Source: Deltaproteobacteria bacterium Ga0077539
GTDB lineage: Bacteria > Myxococcota_A > Polyangia > Polyangiales > Ga0077539
Length of the DNA stretch: 53,159 bases
Direction: 5' to 3'
Assembly: GCA_001465015.1 (NCBI GenBank)
Contig: LNEO01000140.1
Coordinates: forward strand, 1-53,159
The notes under the pieces are model-generated. The model saw nothing but the letters and a program-made list of their open reading frames with translations, was not told the DNA's origin and ran no database searches. Shown one piece after another: positions 1-11,422 of this stretch (within the stretch, counting starts at the first letter, position 1; each line of letters opens with the position of its first letter). A program made the position numbers and the translations under genes.

Positions 1-78
1 CCCCGTGCGTGCCACCCATCTTTTCATTGGGTCCGCTGCTTCGCCACTGACAACGCTGCTACTTCGACGCAGGTGATG

Positions 79-191
79 AATGATGAGAGCTCGCTGCCCC
101 GCCGAAGCGGGCGAACTGCCTTCCGCCGCATCGGCAATGCTCAGAGCCTGGCTGCCGCGCCGAAGCGGGCGAACTGCCTTCCGCCGCATCG
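79..191. repeat. Two-copy tandem duplication, period about 58 bp
   Basis: An identical 33-base block lies at 101-133 and 159-191. With one mismatch the match extends left to 93 and 151, and a weaker match (AATG followed by a GAGAGC/CAGAGC stretch) extends it to about 79 and 136. The block begins GCCGAAGCGGGCGAACTGCC. No convincing ORF covers it: the short plus-strand frame through it has no family resemblance. It is seen directly in the sequence; whether it is a decayed coding segment or a regulatory duplication cannot be told. Confidence 0.8.
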
Positions 192-229
192 TTAGGGTGC
201 TCGCGCGTCAGACGGCGAGTTCTCTCGCT

Positions 230-402
230 GCGATCGTTTGCGATCACCCGACCCCGGTTTGACCCCCCCCTACGCGATCGCCTTCGATCCCGCGACCCCG
301 GTTGGACCCCACCCACGCAATCGTTTGTGATCGCTAACCCCCGGTTGGACCCCACCCGCGCGATCGATATCGATCGCTCACCCCCGGTCGAACCCTGGGT
401 CT
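230..402. repeat. Four imperfect tandem repeats of 43-44 bp
   Basis: Units start at 230, 274, 317 and 360. Each opens with a GCGATCG-type word (GCAATCG in unit 3), has a second GATC-containing half after three or four bases, making a small dyad, and then a C-rich block close to ACCCCGGTTGGACCCCACCC. A further partial CTCGATCG word follows unit 4. The array ends about 130 bases before the ATG at 532. There are no unique spacers, so it is not CRISPR. Clustered protein-binding sites upstream of the gene at 532 are one reading; a neutral minisatellite is another. Confidence 0.8.
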
Positions 403-531
403 CTCGATCGCTCGCAAACTTTTTTGCCCACACGCGCAACCTTTACGGATCGCCCTCGATACCCGGCGCACATCGGGAACGACCGCGGCCACTCGGGTCG
501 CCTCGCCGCCCGGTATTCGAAGGTGATCGCC

Positions 532-1380
532 ATGAGCAAGAACAAGAACACGAAGGTCTCGACGAGCAGCAAATCCAACAGCGACCCCAAGAGCTCGACC
601 GCGCCCGGCCCAGTCGACGAGCTCGAGAAAGCACGCACCGCGACGAGGTCCGCGGTGCTGGCGTTGGCCGCGTCGAGCGTGCGGCCGTTCAACCTCGACG
701 CGCCGTTCGTCGCGTCCGTGATCAGCAACGCGTGGCCCGCGGTCGAGCCGTATCTCTCGAAGATGGAGGAGCTTCCGGGCTTCGACCGTGATCGCGTGGC
801 GGGCGTGCGTGCGGCGAGCAGCGCGCTGCTCTTGGTCGACGGCAGGATTCCCCGCAAGAGCCCGCCGTCGGCGTCGCAGTTGACCGAGGCGACCAACGCG
901 CGGCGCTTGCTCCTATCCGCAGCAAAGCCCCTCGTCGAGCGCGGGCTCCTCGACGGCGCCATCATCGATCGCGCCTCCGGCGGAAAGAGCTACCTCGACG
1001 TCGGAAACGGCCTCTTGATGATCGCGTCGGAGTTCGTCGCCGGGTGGTCGAAGGTCAACGGACAGACCGTCGTCACGCCGCGCGAGATCGAAGCCGCGCA
1101 GAAGCTCGGCCACGTGCTGCTCCAGTCCGCGACGCCGCGCGGCGATCGCGACGACGCGGTCGAGGCGCTCGAAGACGAACGCGCGCGGCTGGCAACCTTG
1201 GTGATCGAGGGCTGGACCGAAGTGCGAGCGGCGCTCGGGTGGTTTCGCCGCCGAGAGGGTGACGTCAACGAGATCGCCCCGTCGCTGTATGCCCGCGCGG
1301 GCGCAGGCCGAAAGAGCGACGAGGGCGTCACCGACAAAGAGAGCGACAAGCCGAGCGACGAGGGCAAAGCGAGCGAATAG
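532..1380 (+). CDS. Hypothetical protein, 282 aa
   Basis: I do not recognise this family. The product opens with a Lys/Ser/Asn/Thr-rich stretch (about residues 1-25), continues as a mainly helical soluble region with Ala, Leu and Arg heptad-like content (about 30-240), and ends in a charged Asp/Lys/Glu/Ser tail. There is no signal peptide, membrane segment or catalytic motif I can name. The ATG at 532 is chosen because the upstream in-frame extension to 424 lies in low-quality sequence just after the repeat array. It is the only plus-strand gene before 6.8 kb and converges on the minus-strand operon ending at 1412. Strong GC3 bias supports it being coding. Confidence 0.75.
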   Translation: MSKNKNTKVSTSSKSNSDPKSSTAPGPVDELEKARTATRSAVLALAASSVRPFNLDAPFVASVISNAWPAVEPYLSKMEELPGFDRDRVAGVRAASSALLLVDGRIPRKSPPSASQLTEATNARRLLLSAAKPLVERGLLDGAIIDRASGGKSYLDVGNGLLMIASEFVAGWSKVNGQTVVTPREIEAAQKLGHVLLQSATPRGDRDDAVEALEDERARLATLVIEGWTEVRAALGWFRRREGDVNEIAPSLYARAGAGRKSDEGVTDKESDKPSDEGKASE

Positions 1381-1411
1381 TCGCCAGCGGGGCGCGACGC
1401 CGTCGCACAGC

Positions 1412-2500
1412 TCACTGCCACACCAGCGACGGGGCGAGCATCGCGCGCGGCAGGGCCCTCACGCGAGCGAGCGTCGATCCAACGCCGATCTTCACCGCCT
1501 CTCGTGCGACGAACACGCACGGAACCGCGTGAAACCACGCCGCCTCGGTGACGCCTCGCAGCCCCCCTTCGGCGTCGCAGTCGATCAACAAACACCAATC
1601 GTCGCGCACCGCCGCGAGCGCCGAGGGCTTCACCAACACGTGCGGATCGCCGTGCGTGTGACCCACGACGTACTGCGACAGGTACACCAGCGCCGGATCG
1701 CCGCGCTCCAGCGGCGCGCCGAGCGACGAAAGCGCGCGCCCGATGGCGTCAGCCCGCGCCTCGAGCGCCTTCGAGTCGCAGCGACAGCGAGTGATCGCTC
1801 CGAAGTTCTCGGCGTCGATCGCGCACTCGGTCCGGAGAATGATCGCCCCGTCGTCCATCGCCACATCGGCCCCGAGCGGACAGAGCATCGCGTCGGCGAG
1901 CGTCGGATCCACCAGAGAACGCTCGTGCGCGCGGCTCATCGACCGATAGCGCTTGGTCGCGCCCGATCGCTTCTGCGCGAAGTACGTGGGGTCGAAGAAG
2001 CTCGCGTGCCTCTCGACCATCGCCCTCGCGACGTCCCGGTCTGCCGCGCGCCACCGCGCGCGTGGCTCGATCATCGTCAGCGAGGCGAGGGGACCGTCGA
2101 GCGTGACGTCCCGGTCGAGCCAGCGCTTTCGCACGCGAATCGTACAGCGAATCCGCTGGCGACTCGAAAACGTGTGTCGATCGATCGAAGCGCGCGCGTC
2201 CGCGCGGTTCTTCGTGGCAGAGAGCTCGATCGAGCCGCCGATCGGCTCGACCTCGAGCGCGGTGTCGAGCGTAACCACCAGCTCGTCGCCGACCATCGCG
2301 ACCTGCGCGCTCGCGTCGCTGCAGCGCGCCTTTCGACCATCGACTCGAAGCTCGATCGGGGCCGCGGGCTCGAGCCAGAATCCCACTGCGTTTCCCGCGA
2401 GAAACGGCGCGCAAGCCTGCGCCGCGCGAAGAGAAACGTTGCCGTCGAGCAGCGCAGGCGCCGGTCGTATGCGCCACGGCCGCGGCCCCACCGCGCGCAC
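1412..2500 (-). CDS. Hypothetical protein, third gene of operon, 362 aa
   Basis: No family recognised. The reading frame stays open far upstream through the antisense of the Gly/Cys tail of the preceding gene, so the start is uncertain. I use the GTG at 2500, 13 bases after that gene's stop. The product has no obvious signal peptide or membrane helix. It contains a CRCDS segment and a C-terminal region with paired hydrophobic strands (around VGHTHGDPHVLVKP and DDWCLLIDCDAEGG). The close spacing behind the membrane protein suggests co-transcription and a shared role, but that role cannot be named from sequence. Confidence 0.6.
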   Translation of the reverse strand: MRAVGPRPWRIRPAPALLDGNVSLRAAQACAPFLAGNAVGFWLEPAAPIELRVDGRKARCSDASAQVAMVGDELVVTLDTALEVEPIGGSIELSATKNRADARASIDRHTFSSRQRIRCTIRVRKRWLDRDVTLDGPLASLTMIEPRARWRAADRDVARAMVERHASFFDPTYFAQKRSGATKRYRSMSRAHERSLVDPTLADAMLCPLGADVAMDDGAIILRTECAIDAENFGAITRCRCDSKALEARADAIGRALSSLGAPLERGDPALVYLSQYVVGHTHGDPHVLVKPSALAAVRDDWCLLIDCDAEGGLRGVTEAAWFHAVPCVFVAREAVKIGVGSTLARVRALPRAMLAPSLVWQ

Positions 2501-2513
2501 CAGGACCGCCGGC

Positions 2514-3737
2514 TCAGCCCCCGCAGCCACCGCCGCCACACCCTCCGCCGCCGCAACCGCCGCCGCCGCCGCCGCAGCTCGAGCTCCCGCTGCTGCAGCT
2601 CGAGCCTCCGCTGTTGAACGACCCGGCCGGCGCGTCGGCGATGCTCTTTCCGATCGCGAGCACGAGCCCGCCGCCGATGATCGAGCCCACCGCGCCGACG
2701 AGTCCGAGACCGATGGGCCCGAGCAGCGCTGCCGAGACGACGACCGACGGCCAGACCCTGGGCTTCGCGTCGCTGTTGAGCCACAACGACGAGAGAGCGC
2801 CCGCGACGAACGCGACGAACAGCAACACTCCGGGATCGATCTCCGAACCGAAGGTCGAGAGGGCAAACGCCGCGATCATTGGCGCGATGAAGGCGATCAG
2901 CACGGTCGTGCGCACCTGCGACTCCCACGCGCGTCGCTCGGACTCTGGCAACACGGGCTCTGGCAGCTCCGCGGGCGTCGGCAACGGCGGCGGAGCGCGA
3001 AAGACTCCTGGCTCGAGCAGGGCGGCCACCGAATACGAGTGGGCGGGAGCGGGCGGCAACACGCCCTTGGTCGACAGATGCGCGGCGAAGCGCGATCGCA
3101 GCGCGCGAAGCAACAGCGCGACCGCGGTCAAGAGCCCCAGCGACACCCCGACGAGCGCGTGCGTCGGGCCGCGCTCTCGCTCGAGGCGCATCGTGCTCGG
3201 ACTGCTCGGTCGGCACACGGTCGCCTCGCCTTCGCTCGAACAGTTGTCCCCGCTGAGGACCCACGAGCCCGAGCTTCGATACTCAGTCTGCAGCACCGGC
3301 AGGCGAAACTGGGCGGGCCAGCGCAGCTCGACGCGCTCGCTCGCCCATCGGTGCTGCTCGCTCACCGGCTGGGTAAACGTGATGATCGCCGCGCGCGTCT
3401 CGTGGTAAGCGTCCGTCGAGATGGGCGACGAGAGGTCGAAGTCGAGCCGCCACTCGCCCGAGCGCCCCTCGCGGCTCAGTTGAAATCGCAGCGGGGTCCC
3501 GTCCGGCGCCGTGACGCGCACGTTCGACGCCCCTTGGCGGCCGATGTACTTGAAGCCGTCTCGTTTGTTCTCGTTGACGCTCGCTCGGTACACGAGCTCC
3601 ATTCGGACATCGATCGCGTCGTCTCGATGCTCGGACTCGCGAACATCGACGCGATAGCGCTCGATCTCTGCGGCAGGCGCGATCGACGCCACGAGCGTCA
3701 CCCAGACGAACACGAACGCCGCCAGCACGCGCCTCAC
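2514..3737 (-). CDS. DUF2207-like membrane protein with Gly/Cys-rich C-terminal tail
   Basis: 407 aa. A GTG start at 3737 is preferred to an ATG at 3782: it overlaps the previous stop as GTGA, has AGGTG just upstream, and puts a signal peptide (about residues 1-24, ending APAA) at the N-terminus. An extracytoplasmic beta-rich domain follows (about 25-180), then a helix near 190, and further hydrophobic segments between about 270 and 370. The last 35 or so residues are Ser/Gly/Cys only, with five cysteines spaced by glycine runs. The layout resembles DUF2207 and TIGR04222-type proteins, which often carry such tails of unknown purpose. The family match is from memory of the architecture, not a search. 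Confidence 0.75.
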   Translation of the reverse strand: MRRVLAAFVFVWVTLVASIAPAAEIERYRVDVRESEHRDDAIDVRMELVYRASVNENKRDGFKYIGRQGASNVRVTAPDGTPLRFQLSREGRSGEWRLDFDLSSPISTDAYHETRAAIITFTQPVSEQHRWASERVELRWPAQFRLPVLQTEYRSSGSWVLSGDNCSSEGEATVCRPSSPSTMRLERERGPTHALVGVSLGLLTAVALLLRALRSRFAAHLSTKGVLPPAPAHSYSVAALLEPGVFRAPPPLPTPAELPEPVLPESERRAWESQVRTTVLIAFIAPMIAAFALSTFGSEIDPGVLLFVAFVAGALSSLWLNSDAKPRVWPSVVVSAALLGPIGLGLVGAVGSIIGGGLVLAIGKSIADAPAGSFNSGGSSCSSGSSSCGGGGGGCGGGGCGGGGCGG

Positions 3738-4519
3738 GACTGCACCTGCTGACCGCTGGTTTCGTCCCACTTGTCGACCCACGAGGCGGCGCCGTCGACG
3801 GCGACGCTCAGCGCATCGAGCGCGTCGAGCGGGTTGGGGCTCTGCTTTGCCTCTCGAATCGAGCGAGTGACCGCGCGGAGGGGAGCCGGTTCGATCGCGA
3901 TCAGCGACGCGAGCGCGTCGACGAGCGCGGCTTCATCGGACGGAGCTTCGCGTCCAGCGAGCACGAACAAGTGGTGGGCGGCGACGAGCAGCCGATCGAG
4001 TCCGTCGCGCAACGCGCGCGCGGGGTCATCGCGGGTCGGTCCAGCGGCCACGCCCGCGAGCACACGATTTCGAATCCGCCGAGAGAGCCCGCGCAGCTCG
4101 AGCTCGAGCGCGTGCCGAAGGTGCGCGCGATCGACCTCGATCGAAGCCAACACGTCGCGCCCTGCAACAACGCGGTGCCGCGCCTTCCACTCGGCGACCT
4201 CGAGCGCGAACACGTCGGCCGACCGCGCGAGCTCGTCGTGCGTGACGACCCGCACGCGGACGCCGCTCTTCATCGGGTCCGCGAGCGCCTCGGCCAGCGC
4301 GCGCATCTTTCGCAGCCCTTCGGCCGCGATCACGGCGATGATCTCTGGCGCGAGCGCGCGGTCTCCGCGGGCAGGGTTCATCGCAGCGCCGACGACGAAC
4401 GCGGATTCGAGACGCTCTCCGAGCACGCTCTCGAGCGCGCGCCTGGCCTTGTCGATTTCAGCGAGCGTCTTCGCCGGAAGCCAGCGCAGCGGGTCACTCT
4501 CTCGATGGTCTGCGGTCAT
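3734..4519 (-). CDS. Nucleotidyltransferase-like protein
   Basis: 261 aa. The start at 4519 has GGAG about 6 bases upstream; an earlier ATG at 4558 is less well placed. The centre of the protein has a pattern I associate with an uncharacterised nucleotidyltransferase-like family: a segment with DELARSADVFALEVAEWKAR, then HRVVAGRDVLASIEV, then HLRHALELELRGLSRRIRN, where an acidic strand is followed by an H-x(5)-G-x-D turn and a helix with E-x-E-L-R-G. The classical GS-x(10)-DxD signature is not evident at the N-terminus, so activity is uncertain. It is first in the operon and is coupled by a 4-base overlap to the Gly/Cys-tail membrane protein. Confidence 0.6.
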   Translation of the reverse strand: MTADHRESDPLRWLPAKTLAEIDKARRALESVLGERLESAFVVGAAMNPARGDRALAPEIIAVIAAEGLRKMRALAEALADPMKSGVRVRVVTHDELARSADVFALEVAEWKARHRVVAGRDVLASIEVDRAHLRHALELELRGLSRRIRNRVLAGVAAGPTRDDPARALRDGLDRLLVAAHHLFVLAGREAPSDEAALVDALASLIAIEPAPLRAVTRSIREAKQSPNPLDALDALSVAVDGAASWVDKWDETSGQQVQS

Positions 4520-4585
4520 CTCCAACTCCCTGCGTTGTGATGGCCGCGATGGTCGCACGCGAGCGCAGGCGACGCACAGCGCCCT

Positions 4586-7818
<3,233 letters not shown>

Positions 7819-7822
<4 letters not shown>

Positions 7823-9996
7823 CCGCGCGTGCGGTCTTCGCCGTCGCGCTCTTCGTCGCGTCGTCTCTCGCGTTCGCCATCGAGCCGATGGCCGCGAAGG
7901 CGCTGCAACCCGCGCTCGGCGGCGTGGCCAGCGTTTGGACAACTTGCCTGCTGTTCTTTCAGCTCGCGCTGCTCGCAGGCTACGGCGCGCAGCTCGCCCT
8001 CGCGCGCGTCGCGGCCGAGCAGCCGCGGCTCGCGCTCCACGCCGCGCTCTTGCTCTCGCCGCTCGCGCTCGCTCGGTTCGACCTCGTCGAGCGAGCCCGC
8101 GCGCTCGATCCCTTCACCTCTCCGGTCCTCGCGACGCTGGCGTTTCTCGCGACCACTGTCGGCCTCCCGTTCGTCGCGCTCTCCACCGTCGCCCCGGCGT
8201 TGCAGCGATACTTCGCGCGCGCCACCGGCGAAGATCCCTACCGCCTCTACGCCGCGAGCAACGCGGGCTCGACCGTCGGCCTCGTCGCCTACCCCCTCGC
8301 GATCGAACCGCTCGTCGCGCTCTCGTCGCAAACTCACGCCCTTCGACTCGCGTATGGAGCCGTCGCGACCGTCGTCCTCGCGCTGGGTGTCTGGTCGTCG
8401 CGATCGCCCACAGCGACCGTGCCCGAACGCGCCGCCTCGAGCGATGAACCCGCCCCGCGCGTGTCCGCGCACGACGCTCGCACGCCCCTCGCGTGGCTCG
8501 TGTCCGCGGCGATTCCTTCGGCGCTGCTCGCGACGACGAGCGCCTCGATCGCCAGCGATTTGCCAGGCGTTCCGCTGCTGTGGGTCGCGCCGCTCGCGAC
8601 GTACTTGCTCACGTTCGTGGCCGCGTTTCGCAGGGCGAAGCCAGCGCCAGACTGGGTGGTGCAAGCGTTGACCATCGTCGCGATGGTGCTGCTCCCCGTC
8701 AGCGCGAGGCGCCTCTCGAGCCCGTTCGCCCTGGTGCTGACGCTCAACCTCGCGCTGCTCGCGCTCGCGTCGTTCGCGTTTCACTGCAAGCTCGCGTCGC
8801 TCGCTCCCGCCGCGCGCTCGCTCGAGCGCTTCTACCTGGTGATCGCCGTCGGCGGCGCGCTCGGCACCTTCGTCTTCGGAATCGTCCCCGCGATCGTGTT
8901 GCCCGACCTCTGGGAGCTCCCTGTCGCGATCGCCCTCACGGCGCTCGCGACCCGGGACCGAGGAGAGCCCGTCGCGACCCGGGACGCCGTCCTTCGCGCG
9001 GCGGCGCCCGCGCTCTGGATGCTCGCAGCGGTCGCTGCCGTTCGAGCGCGATCGCTCACGGTCGAGTCGAAGCTGGTCGCGATCGCGTATCTGCCTGCAA
9101 TTTTGCTCGCAACTCGCGCCGCGATCCGCAGGCGCATCTTCGTCGCAGCCATGGTGCTGTTCGCCCTCGCGGCGTGCGTGTTCGAGGCCAACGCAGGGGC
9201 GACGCTGCTTCGCTCCCGGAGCTACTTCGGCGCGCTTCGCGTTTCGAGCGAACAGCGCGGCGCCTTCACGGTCCTCGTCCACGGAACCACCATTCACGGA
9301 ATCGAACGCCGCTCGCAGCGAGGTCTCTGCGAGCCCCGCGCGTACTACTTTCGCGACGGCCCGCTCGGGCACGCGATCGCCGCGCGTCGGACGGCGTTCG
9401 CGACGAGCTCGGTCCTCGCCGTCGGGCTCGGCGCTGGTTCGATCGTCTGCTTCGCGCAGCCGGGCGAGCGATGGACGTTCGTCGAGATCGACCCCGAAAT
9501 CGTCCGCATCGCCCGCGACCCGCGGTGGTTCACGTTCTTGTCGCGCAACCCGCTCGGTCGCGAGCCCGAGCTCGTCGTAGGCGACGGTCGCCTCGCGCTC
9601 CGTGACCAATCGCCAGGCTCGCGGTCTCTCGTGGTCATCGACGCATTCAACTCCGACTCGGTTCCGCTCCATCTGCTCACGCGCGAGGCCCTCGCCCTCG
9701 CGATGCGGGCCCTCGAGCGCGACGGCTGGATCCTGCTCCACATCTCCAACCACGCTCTCGACTTGCCGCGCGCGGTCTCCGCGCTGGTCGCAGACTCCTC
9801 GCTCGCCGCGCGAATCAACGCCGACGCCGTCAGCCTGACCGGCCGAGGCAACAAACCCACGTGGGTGGTCATCGCGCGAGACGAGCGCGCCCTCGCTCCG
9901 CTCGGAGCACGGTGGATCGCACTGCCGGACCCGCGCGGGTTGCGAGCGTTCACCGACGAGCGCGCGTCGATCGTCCCGATCATTCGTTGGCGCTGA
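7819..9996 (+). CDS. Membrane protein fused to spermidine-synthase-like methyltransferase domain
   Basis: 725 aa. The proposed TTG start at 7819 overlaps the previous stop (TTGA) and places a membrane segment at the N-terminus. The N-terminal two thirds is polytopic, opening with a signature of this family: FAIEPMAAKALQPALGG, then VWTTCLLFFQLALLAGYG. The last 220 residues form a Rossmann domain like polyamine aminopropyltransferases: VLAVGLGAGS (SAM/dcSAM-binding loop), VEIDPEIVRIARD, VVGDGRLAL, and VIDAFNSDSVPLHLLTREA. Such fused proteins are widespread and their substrates are mostly unknown, so spermidine synthesis should not be assumed. It converges on the gene ending at 10006. Confidence 0.85.
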
Positions 9997-10005
9997 CCCG
10001 CGCGG

Positions 10006-11403
10006 TCAATCGATGCCTGGGAGCTTGAGCGTGCTCGTGCGAACGCGCGCCTCGAGCCGCGCGAGTCGGCGCGCGAGGGACTCGTCTTTCTCTGCCCCGA
10101 TCGCTCGCCGCGCGTGCTCGAGCGCCCGAAACGCGTCGCGATAGCGATGCTCGTAGATCTTGCTCAGCTCGAGGTGCGCGTCCGCGTCCTCCGGGGCGCT
10201 CTCGATCACCGCGAGCAACGCCTCTCTCGACAGCGCGTGCTCTCCCCGCTTTCGATGCGCCCGCGCCGCGACGGCGCCCGCGCGAGACACCACCGCTCGC
10301 TCGCCCTGCGACCGCCCCTGCGCGAGCGCGTCGCCCGCCATCGCGATCGCCAACGAGTGATCGCCAGCCCGCAGCGCGGTCTTCGCGAGCCCAGCCATGT
10401 CGCTCGGCTCGAAGCGCCCCAGCCCGTCCCCGCCGCTCGCGCGGGCGACCAGCTCACCCACGAGAGCCGCCATCGCGATCACGTCCCAGAGGTTGTGCTC
10501 GATGACGGGCAAGAGCCCCTGCGCGTCGCCGCGGCGCAGAAACTCCGAGTAGCGCGCGGGGATCTCCGAGCCGTGGACATCGCCTTCGCGCACGAATCCG
10601 AGGACGTCGCGCTCGAGATGAACGAGGCGACACTCGCGCATGCGTTCGCCATAGATGCGACGCGCGACGTGAACGAGGTCGAAATGCGGCGGAGACGGCG
10701 GCGCGCCGAGGCGGTTCATCACGAATCGCGCGCGCAGCAGCGGCAGGTCGAAGGACTTGCCGTTGAACGAAACGATCGCCGAGGCCTGCTCGATGCGCTC
10801 GCGAAGCGCGAGCAAGAGCGCAGGCTCCTCCGACGGTTCGCGAAGAAACCACTGCTCGACGACGAACTGCCCCCCATCGAAGCGGCCCGCGCCGACGAGA
10901 AAGGCCATCATGCCCGTTCCGCCCGAGAGTCCTGTGGTCTCGGTGTCGAGAAACAGCGCGGTCTTCGGGTCGAAATCAGCGAGTCCGCGGTCGATCGCCA
11001 GCGTCGCGACGCTCGAGCCGATCGCTTCGAGCGCCGACTTCAACGGCACGTGACCGTGCCGCGCCGTCCCGTCGTAGACGCGCGTTCGCACGTCCACCGC
11101 GCCTTCACTGCGCTCGAAACGAACGAACGGAAGCTCCGCGAGCGCGGCCTCCTTCGCGACCTTGCTCGCGCGATCGCTTCGCCGCGCGGGCTTCTCTGCG
11201 AGCGCTCGCACTCGCTCGCGAAGCTCGTCGATCCGACGACGCTTCGCAGCGGCGAGGTCGTCCTCTGCGCCGAGCTCGATCGGCAGATGTGGCTCGCGAT
11301 CGAGCACCCGCCTGCTCGCCGGTCCCGGCTCGGGCGCGGCTTCGCGCTCGTCCGGCTCTGCAGTGGCCGCGAGGCGTTGAAGGCGCTTTCGGAGGTTGCT
11401 CAT
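10006..11403 (-). CDS. MrfB/YprB-like DEDD exonuclease with TPR-like tail
   Basis: 465 aa. A charged N-terminus (1-90) leads to an RNase H-like 3'-5' exonuclease fold: FLDTETTGLSGGTG with D153 and E155, FNGKSFDLPLLRARF with the next Asp, and HNLWDVIAMAALV carrying the last Asp of the DEDD set. This is the YprB/MrfB family; in Bacillus subtilis MrfB is the exonuclease working with helicase MrfA in repair of mitomycin C damage. The C-terminus (about 350-455) is Ala/Leu-rich helical hairpins resembling TPR repeats. It lies 19 bases downstream of the MrfA-like gene in the same orientation, so the pair forms an operon. Confidence 0.85.
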   Translation of the reverse strand: MSNLRKRLQRLAATAEPDEREAAPEPGPASRRVLDREPHLPIELGAEDDLAAAKRRRIDELRERVRALAEKPARRSDRASKVAKEAALAELPFVRFERSEGAVDVRTRVYDGTARHGHVPLKSALEAIGSSVATLAIDRGLADFDPKTALFLDTETTGLSGGTGMMAFLVGAGRFDGGQFVVEQWFLREPSEEPALLLALRERIEQASAIVSFNGKSFDLPLLRARFVMNRLGAPPSPPHFDLVHVARRIYGERMRECRLVHLERDVLGFVREGDVHGSEIPARYSEFLRRGDAQGLLPVIEHNLWDVIAMAALVGELVARASGGDGLGRFEPSDMAGLAKTALRAGDHSLAIAMAGDALAQGRSQGERAVVSRAGAVAARAHRKRGEHALSREALLAVIESAPEDADAHLELSKIYEHRYRDAFRALEHARRAIGAEKDESLARRLARLEARVRTSTLKLPGID

Positions 11404-11422
11404 CGCCGCGTCGCCTGTCCCT

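Noticed and set aside
230..402. CRISPR array
   Set aside because: Units are contiguous, with no unique spacers, and no cas genes are present.
1953..3752. Long plus-strand open frame over the minus-strand operon
   Set aside because: It is the antisense of the membrane protein and its neighbour, which have signal peptide, helices and coupled starts.
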